Under the pieces are notes generated by a model. That model was given only the letters and a program-made list of their open reading frames with translations, was not told the origin of the DNA and searched no databases. A program made the position numbers and the translations under genes. A DNA stretch of 64,000 nucleotides from the NCBI RefSeq assembly GCF_900109165.1, contig NZ_FNZF01000003.1:401714-465713 (forward strand), given 5' to 3'. Shown here piece by piece: positions 37,309 to 46,323 of this stretch. Source of the DNA: Bhargavaea ginsengi (GTDB taxonomy: Bacteria > Bacillota > Bacilli > Bacillales_A > Planococcaceae). Every line of letters begins with the position of its first letter. Position 1 is the first letter of the stretch.

Positions 37309-38250
37309 TCACTTTCCTTTGCTTCCTGTAATGAATCCCCTCAGCTTGAAGCCGATGTCGATGATCCCGAGCAAAGAGATGATCGGGAACAGCAGCGGCG
37401 CCAGGAAGACCGCGAACAGGAGGAGCCAGCCCGGTTTGCCGGAGGCATGGAGGAGATACGCGATCAATGACAGACCCTGCAGGAAAAAGAGCGTGCGCAG
37501 GATCAGCATCGCATTCATGACGATCAGATAGCCCGTCGATCCGGGCTCGAATTCACCGATCAGTGACGCGACCAGCACGATGACATAGTAGAGGAGGAGA
37601 ACCGCAGGCAGCCTCATGTCACGGAACCTGGAAAACTTCGGCACCGCCGTACCCAGCTTCCGCATAACCGGGAAGAGGATGGCAAGCGTCACGAAAGCGG
37701 TCCCGTACGAAACGAAGATGAATGCGGACGGGATGAGCGTTTCCACCTGCAACAGAGCAACGGAAACCATCTCATCATATTCTGCCGGCTTCTGGCCCAT
37801 GCGGTCCATCATTTCCCCCGCCTGGGCGTACATCGCACGCATCTGTCCGGTCATTTCAGCGATGATGTTCATATTCAGCAATAGTGCGGCGGCCGCGTAC
37901 TGCAGTACCCCGGTGATGAGGACCGCGAGCCCCGACGCCATGAAAATATACAGTTTGGACTTGCCGGTCCTTATACCGTCCCCGATGATGAATCCGACAG
38001 GAGCATTCAGCAGGGCCAGAATCAGCCCGCCAGGACCGGCGATCAGGAAGGAGAGAATGACCCCCGCGCCCGTCACCGTCAGGGACGGGCCCCGGCTGTA
38101 GCGCGCACTGTAGAGCGCCACCGGCAGCGGGATGAAGAACACCGTGAGCACACCGAGTACCGGCACATAATAAGTGATGGCCGCGAGCAGTGTGAACAAG
38201 GCGGCCATCATCGCGCCGAAGGTCAGTCTTCTCGCGTTGTCGTTACCCAT
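37309..38250 (-). CDS. YybS-like DUF2232 membrane protein
   Basis: 313 residues with eight or so membrane segments (LTFGAMMAALFTLLAAITYY, VLTVFFIPLPVALYSARYS...). DUF2232 proteins precede gdpP in Bacillales; role unknown, possibly an S-component-like fold. ATG 38250 has AGAAGG upstream; an earlier in-frame start at 38280 lacks one. Confidence 0.88.
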   Translation of the reverse strand: MGNDNARRLTFGAMMAALFTLLAAITYYVPVLGVLTVFFIPLPVALYSARYSRGPSLTVTGAGVILSFLIAGPGGLILALLNAPVGFIIGDGIRTGKSKLYIFMASGLAVLITGVLQYAAAALLLNMNIIAEMTGQMRAMYAQAGEMMDRMGQKPAEYDEMVSVALLQVETLIPSAFIFVSYGTAFVTLAILFPVMRKLGTAVPKFSRFRDMRLPAVLLLYYVIVLVASLIGEFEPGSTGYLIVMNAMLILRTLFFLQGLSLIAYLLHASGKPGWLLLFAVFLAPLLFPIISLLGIIDIGFKLRGFITGSKGK

Positions 38251-38335
38251 GGTCAGCCTTCTTTCCAATAGGATATCCACCGTTTTTTCAAGTGGAATCT
38301 TCCTATCATTGTATCATGTTTTCCTGCCGGGACCA

Positions 38336-38379
38336 AAAAGGGGACGGGCCTCCCGCGGTTGCCCGCAGCGCCCGTCCCC
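38336..38379 (-). terminator. GC-rich terminator between rpsR and yybS
   Basis: Minus strand GGGGACGGGC pairs with GCCCGTCCCC, followed by TTTTTGG. Confidence 0.75.
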
Positions 38380-38386
38380 CGGATAG

Positions 38387-38422
38387 AAAAAAGACATCCC
38401 GGCATGGGCCGGAACGTCTTTT
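38387..38422 (-). terminator. Terminator of rpsF-ssb-rpsR
   Basis: AAAAGACGTTCCGGC-type stem with its complement GCCGGGATGTCTTTT, T-runs on both sides, 11 bases after the rpsR stop. Confidence 0.85.
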
Positions 38423-38432
38423 GTTCTCATGA

Positions 38433-38666
38433 TCAGCGCTCTTCCGTAGTGAATGGAAGAAGACCCATGATACGGGCACGCTTGATGGCAACTGTAAGCT
38501 TGCGCTGCCATTTTGCGCTAGTACCCGTCACACGGCGTGGGAGGATTTTCCCGCGCTCGGAGATGAATTTCTTAAGCAGATCGACTTCTTTGTAGTCGAT
38601 GCGCGTGATGTTGTTGGACGTGAAGTAGCAGACCTTACGGCGTCTGCGTCCGCGACGTGGTGCCAT
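38433..38666 (-). CDS. rpsR: Ribosomal protein S18
   Basis: 77 residues: basic N-terminus [15 protein letters not shown], core [19 protein letters not shown] and [19 protein letters not shown]. Last gene of rpsF-ssb-rpsR, with GGAGG upstream. Confidence 0.98.
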   Translation of the reverse strand: MAPRRGRRRRKVCYFTSNNITRIDYKEVDLLKKFISERGKILPRRVTGTSAKWQRKLTVAIKRARIMGLLPFTTEER

Positions 38667-38708
38667 ACTGGTTCGCCTCCTTTATTCTTGGATTGACCGG
38701 CGTGATGA

Positions 38709-39221
38709 TCAGAACGGCAGGTCGTCGTCCGATACTTCGATCGGACCGCCGCCCGGCGAGAACGGATCATCATCGGTGCGTGTATAGTTATTCTGATTCG
38801 GGGATTGCCCCTGATAATTGTTATTGTTGAAGGACGGCTGGCTTTGCTGAGGCTGGTTCCCATAAGACGGGGAGCCCTGCTGGCTGCGATCGCCGCCTGC
38901 TCCGCGAGGTTCCAGGAACTGGACGCTGTCCGCAACGACTTCAGTCATGAAGACGCGCTTTCCGTCCTGGCCGTCGAAACTGCTCGTCTCAATGCGGCCA
39001 TCGACACCCGCGAGGCTTCCTTTGCGCAGGAAGTTGGCCACGTTCTCGGCCTGCTTCCTCCAGGTCACCACGTTGATAAAGTCCGCATCCCGCTCTCCGC
39101 GCTGGTTCGTGAACGGACGGTTCACGGCGAGGGTGAATCGGGTGACGGCGAGGCCTGACTGCGTGTATTTCAGTTCAGGATCCTTTGTAAGTCGGCCGAC
39201 CAGGACAACACGGTTAATCAT
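38709..39221 (-). CDS. ssb: Single-stranded DNA-binding protein SSB
   Basis: 170 residues: N-terminal OB fold ([37 protein letters not shown]), Gln/Asn/Gly-rich linker and acidic tip DDDLPF that docks repair and replication proteins. Between rpsF and rpsR as in B. subtilis. Confidence 0.98.
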   Translation of the reverse strand: MINRVVLVGRLTKDPELKYTQSGLAVTRFTLAVNRPFTNQRGERDADFINVVTWRKQAENVANFLRKGSLAGVDGRIETSSFDGQDGKRVFMTEVVADSVQFLEPRGAGGDRSQQGSPSYGNQPQQSQPSFNNNNYQGQSPNQNNYTRTDDDPFSPGGGPIEVSDDDLPF

Positions 39222-39262
39222 CAGACAACAACCCCCTTTTGTAGATTCTGTTTAACGGAGAA

Positions 39263-39553
39263 TCATTGCTCGTCTTCGCGAACTGCGATATGACGGATGA
39301 TGTCTTCGTTGATATTCGCAAGACGTGTGAATTCATCGATTGCAGTTGCGGGTGCGTTGGTTTTTACGATATGGTAAATTCCTTCGCGGAAGTCGTTGAT
39401 CTCGTAAGCGAGACGACGCTTGCCCCATTCTTTTGACTCGATGATTTCCGCACCTTCTGAAGTGAGGATTCCGTCAAAGCGCTCAACGAGTGCTTTTTTC
39501 GCCTCATCTTCGATTTTCGGCTGGATGATGTACATAACTTCGTACTTGTTCAT
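39263..39553 (-). CDS. rpsF: Ribosomal protein S6
   Basis: 96 residues: [23 protein letters not shown] and FREGIYHIV mark S6. ATG 39553 follows AAGGAGGTGACATCTTG; the longer frame to 39604 crosses that ribosome binding site. First gene of the S6-SSB-S18 operon. Confidence 0.98.
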   Translation of the reverse strand: MNKYEVMYIIQPKIEDEAKKALVERFDGILTSEGAEIIESKEWGKRRLAYEINDFREGIYHIVKTNAPATAIDEFTRLANINEDIIRHIAVREDEQ

Positions 39554-39727
39554 CAAGATGTCACCTCCTTGTGGACTTGTGGCCGGCCGCGATGCGGCAG
39601 GCAAGGAGTAAAATATTCAATACTTACTCACATCGGTTTATTCTACCACGGTGCCTGTCCGTTTTCAACTATTTTCTATGGAAAGTCCGGAGAAGGAAGT
39701 TGTCGTATAATTTGTTGTATGGGGCAG

Positions 39728-39887
39728 GTTGATATTCGCTCCAGGCGGACGCTTTCCGCGGGCTTGGCCTTAGCCGGCGCCAGTACGGAGACTGGCGTCT
39801 GTGTGCATCGCGAAGCGTTGCGCAACAGACGGCGGTCTTCGGCTCAAGCTATTCCCGCTGGAGTCGCCGCCTTCCGCTGCAATCAAC
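39728..39887 (-). repeat. Dispersed GC-rich intergenic repeat, copy C
   Basis: Minus strand starts GTTGATTGCAGCGGAAGGC, then GGCGACTCCAGCGGGAATAGC, and ends CCGCGGAAAGCGTCCGCCTGG AGCGAATATCAAC. Arms at both ends (GTTGAT.GCAGCGGA and AGCGAATATCAAC) are complementary, so the unit folds back on itself. The rest of 39605-39921 holds the rpsF promoter and start region of the next gene. Confidence 0.75.
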
Positions 39888-39921
39888 ACCAAACAGACAT
39901 TTAAAACTAGGGGGCAATTAA

Positions 39922-40536
39922 GTGAATATGGAAGATTTGGAATCGCGGGAGCCGGATCGGGTGATTGAGCTGGATCTCCGGCGGGTGATGAAGCAGAGTC
40001 TCTGGCTGACGGGTGGAAGCGTTGCCGTTCTTTATCTGGTCAGTTTCCTCGTGCGGGGAGAGCTTTCGGTGTCCGTCTCGTTCGGGGGTTTCATGCTCGG
40101 ATTGCTGCTGTTCGCCGTCGGCTACGTCTTGCTCATCGTACTTCATGAGGCGTGCCACCTGCTCGGTTTCCGGATTTTCGGCGGGGTGCCGTTCAAGAAG
40201 ATGGCTTACGGGGTGAATCTGGAAATGGGCATTGCCTACGCGACGACCGAGATCCCGCTCCCGAACAGGCCGATGCGGCGGGCGCTGCTCCTGCCGCTAT
40301 GGCTGACCGGAGTCCTCCCGGGCATCATCGGTATCTGGCTCGACAGCCATCTCCTGATCCTGCTGTCAGCCTTTCTGATCGGCGGGGCGGCGGGCGACCT
40401 GGAGATGAACCGCCAGCTCAAGCGGCTTCATGATGACTGGCTGATCCGGGATGACCCCGAGAAACCGAAGCTTTACGCCTATGATCCGCAAGGAACGGCG
40501 GAAACACAGAAAGATGGCACAGGTCCTGAAAACTGA
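39922..40536 (+). CDS. DUF3267 membrane protein, possible zinc metalloprotease
   Basis: 204 residues with four membrane segments and a HEACH motif (HExxH) at the end of the second segment, as in DUF3267 proteins proposed to be membrane zincins. The cytoplasmic C-terminal tail is polar. It could start at GTG 39922 or ATG 39928; GGGGG is upstream. It is oriented against the surrounding operons and its role is unknown. Confidence 0.8.
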   Translation: MNMEDLESREPDRVIELDLRRVMKQSLWLTGGSVAVLYLVSFLVRGELSVSVSFGGFMLGLLLFAVGYVLLIVLHEACHLLGFRIFGGVPFKKMAYGVNLEMGIAYATTEIPLPNRPMRRALLLPLWLTGVLPGIIGIWLDSHLLILLSAFLIGGAAGDLEMNRQLKRLHDDWLIRDDPEKPKLYAYDPQGTAETQKDGTGPEN

Positions 40537-40672
40537 GCGTCCCCGGCTTTCCGGTCTGCTGTCCCCACAAAGCTCATTAATAAGTACTCTCTCGGAGTGA
40601 AGGCCCGTCCGGGAATTGTGGTCGCGACACGGAGCGAGCGCTCACTCAAACACCGGATGGGCGCGCATATAT

Positions 40673-40756
40673 TCCTATGCGCGGTCTCCGGCGTTCTATG
40701 CGCGCTCCCGTGGGTTCTATGCGCGTTTATCCGGATTCTATGCGCGCTTCCGGCAC
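40673..40756 (+). repeat. Tandem 21-bp repeat, about four units
   Basis: Units start at 40673, 40694, 40715 and 40736, each TTCTATGCGCG plus ten variable bases containing CCGG or CCGTGG. A fifth degenerate unit may follow. No gene fits. Confidence 0.85.
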
Positions 40757-40778
40757 TTCTTCCTTCTATACGTATACG

Positions 40779-40817
40779 AAAGCCCCGGCTCCGCAACAAG
40801 CGGATCCGGGGCTTTTT
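40779..40817 (-). terminator. Terminator of ychF
   Basis: AAAGCCCCGG...CCGGGGCTTTTT stem with an inner TCCG/CGGA pair; T/A-runs allow action in both directions. Confidence 0.92.
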
Positions 40818-40824
40818 CGTGTGT

Positions 40825-41925
40825 TTAAACGTTAAATCGGAACAGCATGACGTCGCCGTCCTGAACGACGTATTCCTTGCCTTCCAGGCGGACTTTCCCG
40901 GCTTCCTTGGCAGCGGGCATAGACCCCGCTTCAAGCAGATCTTCATAGGAGACCGTCTCCGCGCGGATAAATCCGCGTTCGAAATCGGTGTGGATGACGC
41001 CAGCACACTGAGGTGCCTTCATGCCCTTGCGGAACGTCCAGGCACGCACTTCCTTTTCGCCGGCCGTGAAATAGGTGGCCAGTCCGAGCAGGTTGTAGGC
41101 TGCGCGGATCAGCTGGTCAAGACCGGCTTCCTCGATGCCGAGTTCTTCGAGGAACATGGCTTTCTCGTCATCATCGAGTTCGGCCATCTCTTCCTCGATT
41201 TTCGCGCAGACGACGATGACTTCTGCATTATCGCCCTTCGCGAATTCACGCACCTGCTGTACGTATTCGTTGTTGTCCGGATCCGAGATCTCGTCTTCCG
41301 AGACGTTTGCCACATATAGCATCGGCTTGATCGTGAGAAGGTTCATGCTCTTGACGACCTTCAGCTCGTCTTCTGTGAAGTCCACGGAACGGGCCGGCTT
41401 CTCGTCCTCGAAAGCCTCTTTCAGACGCTTCAGCAGCGGCTCTTCAATCATGGCTTCCTTGTCTTTCGACTTGACCATCTTCGACACGCGTGTAAGGCGC
41501 TTGTCGACACTTTCCAGGTCCGCGAGAATCAGCTCGAGGTTGATGATTTCAATGTCATCGATCGGGTTGACCTTTCCGGATACGTGCGTGATGTTCTCGT
41601 CGGCAAAGCAGCGGACGACTTGGCAGATCGCGTCGACTTCACGGATATGCGAGAGGAATTTGTTGCCGAGGCCTTCCCCTTTGCTGGCGCCTTTGACGAT
41701 CCCCGCGATATCGGTGAACTCGAATGCGGTCGGCACCGTCTTTTTCGGTTTGACAAGTTCCGTCAGTTTGTCGAGGCGCGCATCAGGCACTTCGACGATC
41801 CCGACGTTCGGGTCGATCGTGCAGAACGGGTAGTTTGCCGCTTCCGCCCCGGCTTTGGTGATGGCGTTGAACAGGGTCGACTTCCCGACGTTCGGGAGCC
41901 CGACGATTCCGGCAGTTAATGCCAT
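40825..41925 (-). CDS. ychF: Redox-regulated ATPase YchF (Obg family)
   Basis: 366 residues: G1 loop GLPNVGKSTLFNAI, G3 DIAGIVKGASKGEGLGNKFL, an ATP- rather than GTP-specific G4 region, a coiled coil and a C-terminal TGS domain (YFTAGEKEVRAWTF...YEDLLEAGSM). It binds ribosomes. Start taken as ATG 41925, giving MALTAGIVG; four further upstream codons are unlikely. Confidence 0.97.
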   Translation of the reverse strand: MALTAGIVGLPNVGKSTLFNAITKAGAEAANYPFCTIDPNVGIVEVPDARLDKLTELVKPKKTVPTAFEFTDIAGIVKGASKGEGLGNKFLSHIREVDAICQVVRCFADENITHVSGKVNPIDDIEIINLELILADLESVDKRLTRVSKMVKSKDKEAMIEEPLLKRLKEAFEDEKPARSVDFTEDELKVVKSMNLLTIKPMLYVANVSEDEISDPDNNEYVQQVREFAKGDNAEVIVVCAKIEEEMAELDDDEKAMFLEELGIEEAGLDQLIRAAYNLLGLATYFTAGEKEVRAWTFRKGMKAPQCAGVIHTDFERGFIRAETVSYEDLLEAGSMPAAKEAGKVRLEGKEYVVQDGDVMLFRFNV

Positions 41926-42014
41926 GGGTTTCCACAACCTTTCAATCTATATCAGTTCATTGAATTCGATACTCACAACCAATTAAGTATAAGTAGAAAA
42001 GGCAGGGATGTCCA

Positions 42015-42218
42015 TCATTCCCCTGCCTCTGCACGTTCAAGCATCTTTTTCATCTTTTTCTCGAAATCGCGCCGCGGAATCATGACGCTGTGCTGGCAAC
42101 CGGTGCACTTGATCCGGATGTCCGCTCCGAGGCGGATGATCTTCCATGCATTCGTGCCGCACGGGTGCGGCTTTTTCATCTCGACCACGTCTCCGATGCC
42201 ATATTGTTTCGGCTCCAC
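42015..42218 (-). CDS. DUF951 small zinc-ribbon-like protein
   Basis: 67 residues: GDVVEMKKPHPCGTNAWKI, RIKCTGCQHSVMIPR. Cys and His residues suggest a metal site. Position next to ychF matches YyzM in B. subtilis. GTG 42218 lies eight bases after GGAGG; an earlier GTG (42227) sits in the ribosome binding site. Function unknown. Confidence 0.88.
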   Translation of the reverse strand: MEPKQYGIGDVVEMKKPHPCGTNAWKIIRLGADIRIKCTGCQHSVMIPRRDFEKKMKKMLERAEAGE

Positions 42219-42262
42219 CGGGACCACCTCCGGGATTCTGCTTTCCTCATAATTCTAACACG

Positions 42263-43180
42263 TCAGCCTGATGGTTTCGAATCCACCATGACCATTTTCG
42301 GATACGGGATCTCGATTCCGTTTTCCTGGAGGAATTGCTTCAGGTCCATGCGCAGCCGGCGCGCCAGACCGAAGTGCATCATCGGGGCAGTTTCCGCGGA
42401 GATTCGCATGACGACGTGGTTCGGTTCCAGTGCCTGCACACCAAGCAGGTCAGGCGGGGCAAGCAAATCCCCGTAGTTTTCATCATCCATGAGGCTCGCC
42501 AGGAATTCCTTAATCAGCGACTCGGCTTTCGGAATATTTGTCTCATAAGAGACCCTGACATCAATGATCGCCAATGAGTTGTAGATGGACGAGTTGACGA
42601 CCTCCTGGATGTTGCCGTTCGGGATGATGTGAAGCTCCCCCGTGTAGACCTTGATCTTGGTTGTGCGGAGGCCGATCTCCTCGACGGTGCCCTCCGCCTC
42701 GCCGATACGGACATAGTCACCGACCGAGAACTGGTCTTCAAAGATGATGAAGAACCCGGTGATGACGTCCTTGACGAGGCTCTGCGCACCGAAACCGACA
42801 GCCAGGCCGAGCACCCCGGCCCCTGCGATGAGGCCGGCAACATTGATATTGAACGTCGACAAGATGGCGAGGATCGCCGCAAAGTAGACGACGTAGGAAA
42901 TGACATTTTCCAAAAGTTTAAGAAGTGTGCGTTCCCGCCGATCCGAAAGCGGACGCTTCAGCCTGACGCTGAAGATCCGCCTGAGGACCGCCTTGCCGAT
43001 GCGGACGACCAGGCCAGCAAGGACGATGATGAGCAGGATTTTCAGGGCAATCAAGCCGACATTCAGCCAGAGTGCCTCGCTTAGAAGTGCATCTTTCGCC
43101 TTGCCGAATAAATCGAAAGACTTCTGAATTTCCTCACTGAATTCTTCTGTTGCAGGTATTTCCGTTTTTTCGGTAGCCAT
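42263..43180 (-). CDS. Small-conductance mechanosensitive channel (MscS family)
   Basis: 305 residues with three to four membrane segments. The pore-lining helix is seen as AGLIAGAGVLGLAVGFGAQSL and the beta domain as QFSVGDYVRIGEAEGTVEEIGLRTTKI. It opens under membrane tension to release osmolytes. ATG 43180 lies eight bases after GGAGGTGG. Divergent from yyaC. Confidence 0.95.
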   Translation of the reverse strand: MATEKTEIPATEEFSEEIQKSFDLFGKAKDALLSEALWLNVGLIALKILLIIVLAGLVVRIGKAVLRRIFSVRLKRPLSDRRERTLLKLLENVISYVVYFAAILAILSTFNINVAGLIAGAGVLGLAVGFGAQSLVKDVITGFFIIFEDQFSVGDYVRIGEAEGTVEEIGLRTTKIKVYTGELHIIPNGNIQEVVNSSIYNSLAIIDVRVSYETNIPKAESLIKEFLASLMDDENYGDLLAPPDLLGVQALEPNHVVMRISAETAPMMHFGLARRLRMDLKQFLQENGIEIPYPKMVMVDSKPSG

Positions 43181-43265
43181 TTCTGTGTCCACCTCCTCTG
43201 TTTCCTGTATATCCTCTCAGATTCCAGCGTATACTTCCAAAAACACGCATAGAAAAGAGGTTCAT

Positions 43266-43901
43266 ATGATCCGCATCGGGACGAGTTCTGAACAGGGTCG
43301 TTTCCATTACACGGAGACGGGGGCCGCCTGGAGAATCGCCTCCGTCCTCCTCCGCCACATACCGTTCGGCAAACGGCCGGTCCGCTTTGTGTGCATCGGG
43401 ACAGACCGGTCCACAGGGGATGCCTACGGGCCGCTGACCGGAACCGCGCTAACGGATCCCGGCAGTTTCCGCCACCCGGTCCTTGGCACGCTCGACATGC
43501 CGGTCCATGCGCTGAATCTGCAGCGGATCGCCGAGACAGAAGGGGATGTGTTCACTGTGGCGATTGATGCCTGTCTTGGCAGAGCCGAACACATCGGACA
43601 GATTGTCATCGAAGACCGCCCGCTTTTTCCGGGCCGGGCCGTTGGAAAGACGCTGCCGCCGATCGGAGACCTGTCGATCAAGGGCGTTGTCAATGCCGCG
43701 GCACCGAACAGCCAGGAAGTCCTCCAGAATACCCGCCTGCATCTGCCATTCATGATGAGCCGTGTAACCGCCAGGGCGATCTCACTCGCCTGCTGCCGGC
43801 ATGAAACCAAACCCGTACAAGAGTCCGGTTACGAGAGCCACGATGAGGATGCCCGGGATGAGATTGGCCACCCGGATCTTCGTCAGCCCGATCAGGTTTA
43901 G
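43266..43901 (+). CDS. yyaC: YyaC-family protein (spore-protease-like)
   Basis: 211 residues. Family motifs CIGTDRSTGDAYGPLTGT, GTLDMPVHALNLQ and AIDACLGRAEHIG identify YyaC, related to the GPR germination protease fold; function is unknown and may be sporulation-linked. ATG 43266 has AGAGG five bases upstream. The last ~40 codons run antisense over the DUF554 gene (120-bp convergent overlap), giving a polar tail (VQESGYESHDEDARDE) absent from family members as I remember them. Confidence 0.85.
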   Translation: MIRIGTSSEQGRFHYTETGAAWRIASVLLRHIPFGKRPVRFVCIGTDRSTGDAYGPLTGTALTDPGSFRHPVLGTLDMPVHALNLQRIAETEGDVFTVAIDACLGRAEHIGQIVIEDRPLFPGRAVGKTLPPIGDLSIKGVVNAAAPNSQEVLQNTRLHLPFMMSRVTARAISLACCRHETKPVQESGYESHDEDARDEIGHPDLRQPDQV

Positions 43902-44519
43902 TCCGATCGCAAGAATCATGAGGCCGCCGGTCGCTGTCATCTCTTCGATGAAAAACTGCATCATGTCATCCGGGATAAATCGGCTGATGACCGATGCGAG
44001 CATCGTGATCGCCCCCTGGTAGAGAAAGACGGGTACGACGGAGAGGATGACACCGATACCGAGCGTCGAACTGAGAATCAGCGCGGTAAAGCCATCGATG
44101 ATGCCCTTCGCAATCAGCACGTCATGGTCGTTCCGGAGCCCGCTGTCGATCGCCCCGATCACCGCCATTGAGCCGATGACAAAGATGAGAGTCGCCGTGA
44201 CGAATCCCTGGGCAATGCCGCCCTGGCCATCTTCGCCGGGACTCTTGCCTGCCTTGGATTCCATCCAGCGGCCGAGGCGGTTCAACTGTCCATCCAGGTC
44301 GAGCCATTCACCAATGGCCGCTCCGACGACAATCGAGATGATGACAATAATGACCTGTGAAGTGGCAAAGCTCATCTGGATGCCGATGACCATGACTGCG
44401 AGGCCGATGGCATAGGTCACCGTCTCCCTGATGCGTTCGGGTATCCTTCCGAGAAACCGGCCGATGACCGATCCGATAATGATGAGGAGCACGTTCACCA
44501 GTGTTCCGAATAATGCCAT
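43782..44519 (-). CDS. DUF554 membrane protein
   Basis: 245 residues with six to seven membrane segments; starts MALFGTLVNVLLIIIGSVIG, later GEWLDLDGQLNRLG. DUF554 (YqgA-like) function is unknown. ATG 44519 has GGGGAG upstream. Downstream of parB on the same strand, separated by a hairpin. Its 3' end overlaps yyaC. Confidence 0.9.
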   Translation of the reverse strand: MALFGTLVNVLLIIIGSVIGRFLGRIPERIRETVTYAIGLAVMVIGIQMSFATSQVIIVIISIVVGAAIGEWLDLDGQLNRLGRWMESKAGKSPGEDGQGGIAQGFVTATLIFVIGSMAVIGAIDSGLRNDHDVLIAKGIIDGFTALILSSTLGIGVILSVVPVFLYQGAITMLASVISRFIPDDMMQFFIEEMTATGGLMILAIGLNLIGLTKIRVANLIPGILIVALVTGLLYGFGFMPAAGE

Positions 44520-44551
44520 AAGGATCTCCCCGTTCCACAAAAAATAGACCG

Positions 44552-44580
44552 CCCTTTTTCTCAGCAGAAAAAGGGCAGAT
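44552..44580 (-). terminator. Hairpin after parB
   Basis: CCCTTTTTCT/AGAAAAAGGG stem with a 4-base loop three bases after the parB stop; no long T-run follows, so efficiency is uncertain. Confidence 0.6.
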
Positions 44581-44582
44581 GG

Positions 44583-45425
44583 TTATTGCTGCTGATCCAG
44601 AAGCTCGAGGATCCGTTCCAGATCGTCATCGGAGAAAAATTCAATTTCGATCTTTCCGCGGTTCTTCGTTTTTCTGATGTTGACGCTTGTGCCAAAGAAG
44701 TCACGGAGTTCCGTTTCTTTCTCGACGATAAAAATATCTTTCTTTTCTTTTTTAGTTTCACGTGGAACATCTTCATTCATTCGCTGGACAAGCGCCTCAA
44801 GCTGCCGGACATTCAGGCCTTCAGCGGCGGTTTTCTGGGCGACCGGGCCGATTTGCGCTTTCTTTTTGATTCCGAGAAGCGCACGTCCGTGGCCCATCGA
44901 CAGCCGTCCCTCCGAAAGCATCGAACGGACTTCTTCCGGCAGGGAAAGGAGGCGGAGGTGGTTGGCGATATGAGGCCGGCTTTTTCCGAGACGGAATGCC
45001 AGCTGTTCCTGTGTAAGGCTGAGAGCATCCATCAGCTGCTTATAGGCTTCCGCCTCTTCGACCGGATTCAGGTCTTCCCGCTGGAGATTCTCCAAAATCG
45101 CCAGTTCCATCATTTGCTGGTCGGTCATATCACGGACGACGGCAGGCACCGAATCAAGCCCAGCCTCACCGGATGCGCGGAATCTCCGCTCGCCCACGAC
45201 GATTTCATACTTACGGCCTTTTTTCCGGACGATGATCGGCTGGAGAATGCCATGTTCACGGATCGATTCAGTCAGTTCCTGAAGACTTTCCTCAGCGAAC
45301 ACCTTCCTTGGCTGATACGGATTCGGCTTCAGAAGTTTCAGATCGATCTGTTCCACATGTTCGGACTGTTTCAAAGACTCTCCGGGAAAGAGTGCATTCA
45401 GCCCCTTGCCTAGGCCCTTAGCCAT
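44583..45425 (-). CDS. parB: Chromosome partitioning protein ParB (Spo0J)
   Basis: 280 residues: MAKGLGKGLNALFPG start, CTP-binding motif GERRFRASGEAGLDSVPAV, helix-turn-helix LTQEQLAFRLGKSRPHIANHLRLL and a C-terminal dimerisation domain. It loads on parS and spreads as a CTP-dependent clamp, recruiting SMC and regulating DnaA through ParA. Overlaps parA by 8 bases. A near-perfect parS lies inside the gene. Confidence 0.97.
   Translation of the reverse strand: MAKGLGKGLNALFPGESLKQSEHVEQIDLKLLKPNPYQPRKVFAEESLQELTESIREHGILQPIIVRKKGRKYEIVVGERRFRASGEAGLDSVPAVVRDMTDQQMMELAILENLQREDLNPVEEAEAYKQLMDALSLTQEQLAFRLGKSRPHIANHLRLLSLPEEVRSMLSEGRLSMGHGRALLGIKKKAQIGPVAQKTAAEGLNVRQLEALVQRMNEDVPRETKKEKKDIFIVEKETELRDFFGTSVNIRKTKNRGKIEIEFFSDDDLERILELLDQQQ
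44754..44769. promoter_or_regulatory. parS site inside parB
   Basis: AGTTTCACGTGGAACA matches the parS 16-mer at 15 of 16 positions. B. subtilis also has a parS inside spo0J. Confidence 0.85.
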
Positions 45426-46179
45426 TGCGGATCACTTCCTTCGCCAATTCTAAATAAACTTCAGCTCCGCGGGACCGCGGATCGTAGACTATGATCGGTT
45501 CACCGTGGCTCGGTGCCTCGCTCAGCCGGACGTTGCGTGCAATGACCGTATGATACACCTTGTCCTGGAAGTACTTTTTCACTTCTTCAATGACCTGGAT
45601 GCCGAGGTTGGTCCGTGCATCAAACATCGTCAGGAGGACACCGTCGATCATCAGGTCCTGGTTAAGATGTTTCTGGACAAGCCTGATGGTCGAGAGAAGC
45701 TGGCTCAGTCCTTCCAGGGCATAATATTCGCACTGAACCGGGATGATAAGTCCGTCCGATGCGGTGAGCGCATTCAGCGTCAGCAGGCCGAGGGAAGGCG
45801 GGCAGTCGATAATGATGTAATCGTACTCGCCTTTCACCTCATCAAGCGCATGCTTGAGGCGCACTTCACGGGAAATCGTGGAGACCAGTTCGATTTCCGC
45901 TCCGGCAAGTGCAATGGTCGCCGGGAGAACATGAAGGCCCTCCACCTTCGTCTGCATGACCGCGCTGCGGACCTCGGCATCATCGATCAGGACATCGTAT
46001 ATGCAGTTCTGGACATCGCCTTTGTTGATGCCGACTCCGCTCGTCGCGTTCCCCTGGGGATCCGTGTCGATGAGGAGCACCTTCTTGCCCAGATGGGCGA
46101 GGCAAGCGCTCAAGTTGACGGAGGTCGTCGTTTTTCCGACGCCGCCCTTCTGGTTGGCGATCGATATGATTCTTCCCAC
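45418..46179 (-). CDS. parA: Chromosome partitioning ATPase ParA (Soj)
   Basis: 253 residues with deviant Walker A KGGVGKTTTSVNL near residue 11-23 and DTDPQGNATS, then YIIIDCPPSLG. It controls DnaA activity and origin segregation with ParB. GTG 46179 follows AGGTG and gives the family N-terminus GRIISIANQKGG. Confidence 0.97.
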   Translation of the reverse strand: MGRIISIANQKGGVGKTTTSVNLSACLAHLGKKVLLIDTDPQGNATSGVGINKGDVQNCIYDVLIDDAEVRSAVMQTKVEGLHVLPATIALAGAEIELVSTISREVRLKHALDEVKGEYDYIIIDCPPSLGLLTLNALTASDGLIIPVQCEYYALEGLSQLLSTIRLVQKHLNQDLMIDGVLLTMFDARTNLGIQVIEEVKKYFQDKVYHTVIARNVRLSEAPSHGEPIIVYDPRSRGAEVYLELAKEVIRNG

Positions 46180-46290
46180 AATGCACCTGCTTTCCAACTG
46201 CTTGGTTGCGGTATTGGCCCGGTCTCAATTGGCCGGGCGGCTCATTCCTTCTATTCTACCAAAATTCCGCCCGACGGTCTTTCCGGCGAC

Positions 46291-46320
46291 AGAAAAAACT
46301 CTTGCCGGTCCGGCAAGAGG
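46291..46320 (-). terminator. Terminator of noc
   Basis: Minus strand CTCTTGCCGG/CCGGCAAGAG followed by TTTTTT, just past the noc stop. Confidence 0.85.
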
Positions 46321-46323
46321 CGG

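Noticed and set aside
40673..40756. 21-bp repeats as a CRISPR array
   Set aside because: Units are contiguous with only ten variable bases and no spacers of CRISPR length; no cas genes.
40616..40828. Open frame with FYAR repeats upstream of ychF
   Set aside because: Coding appearance comes from the 21-bp tandem repeat and terminator; no ribosome binding site.
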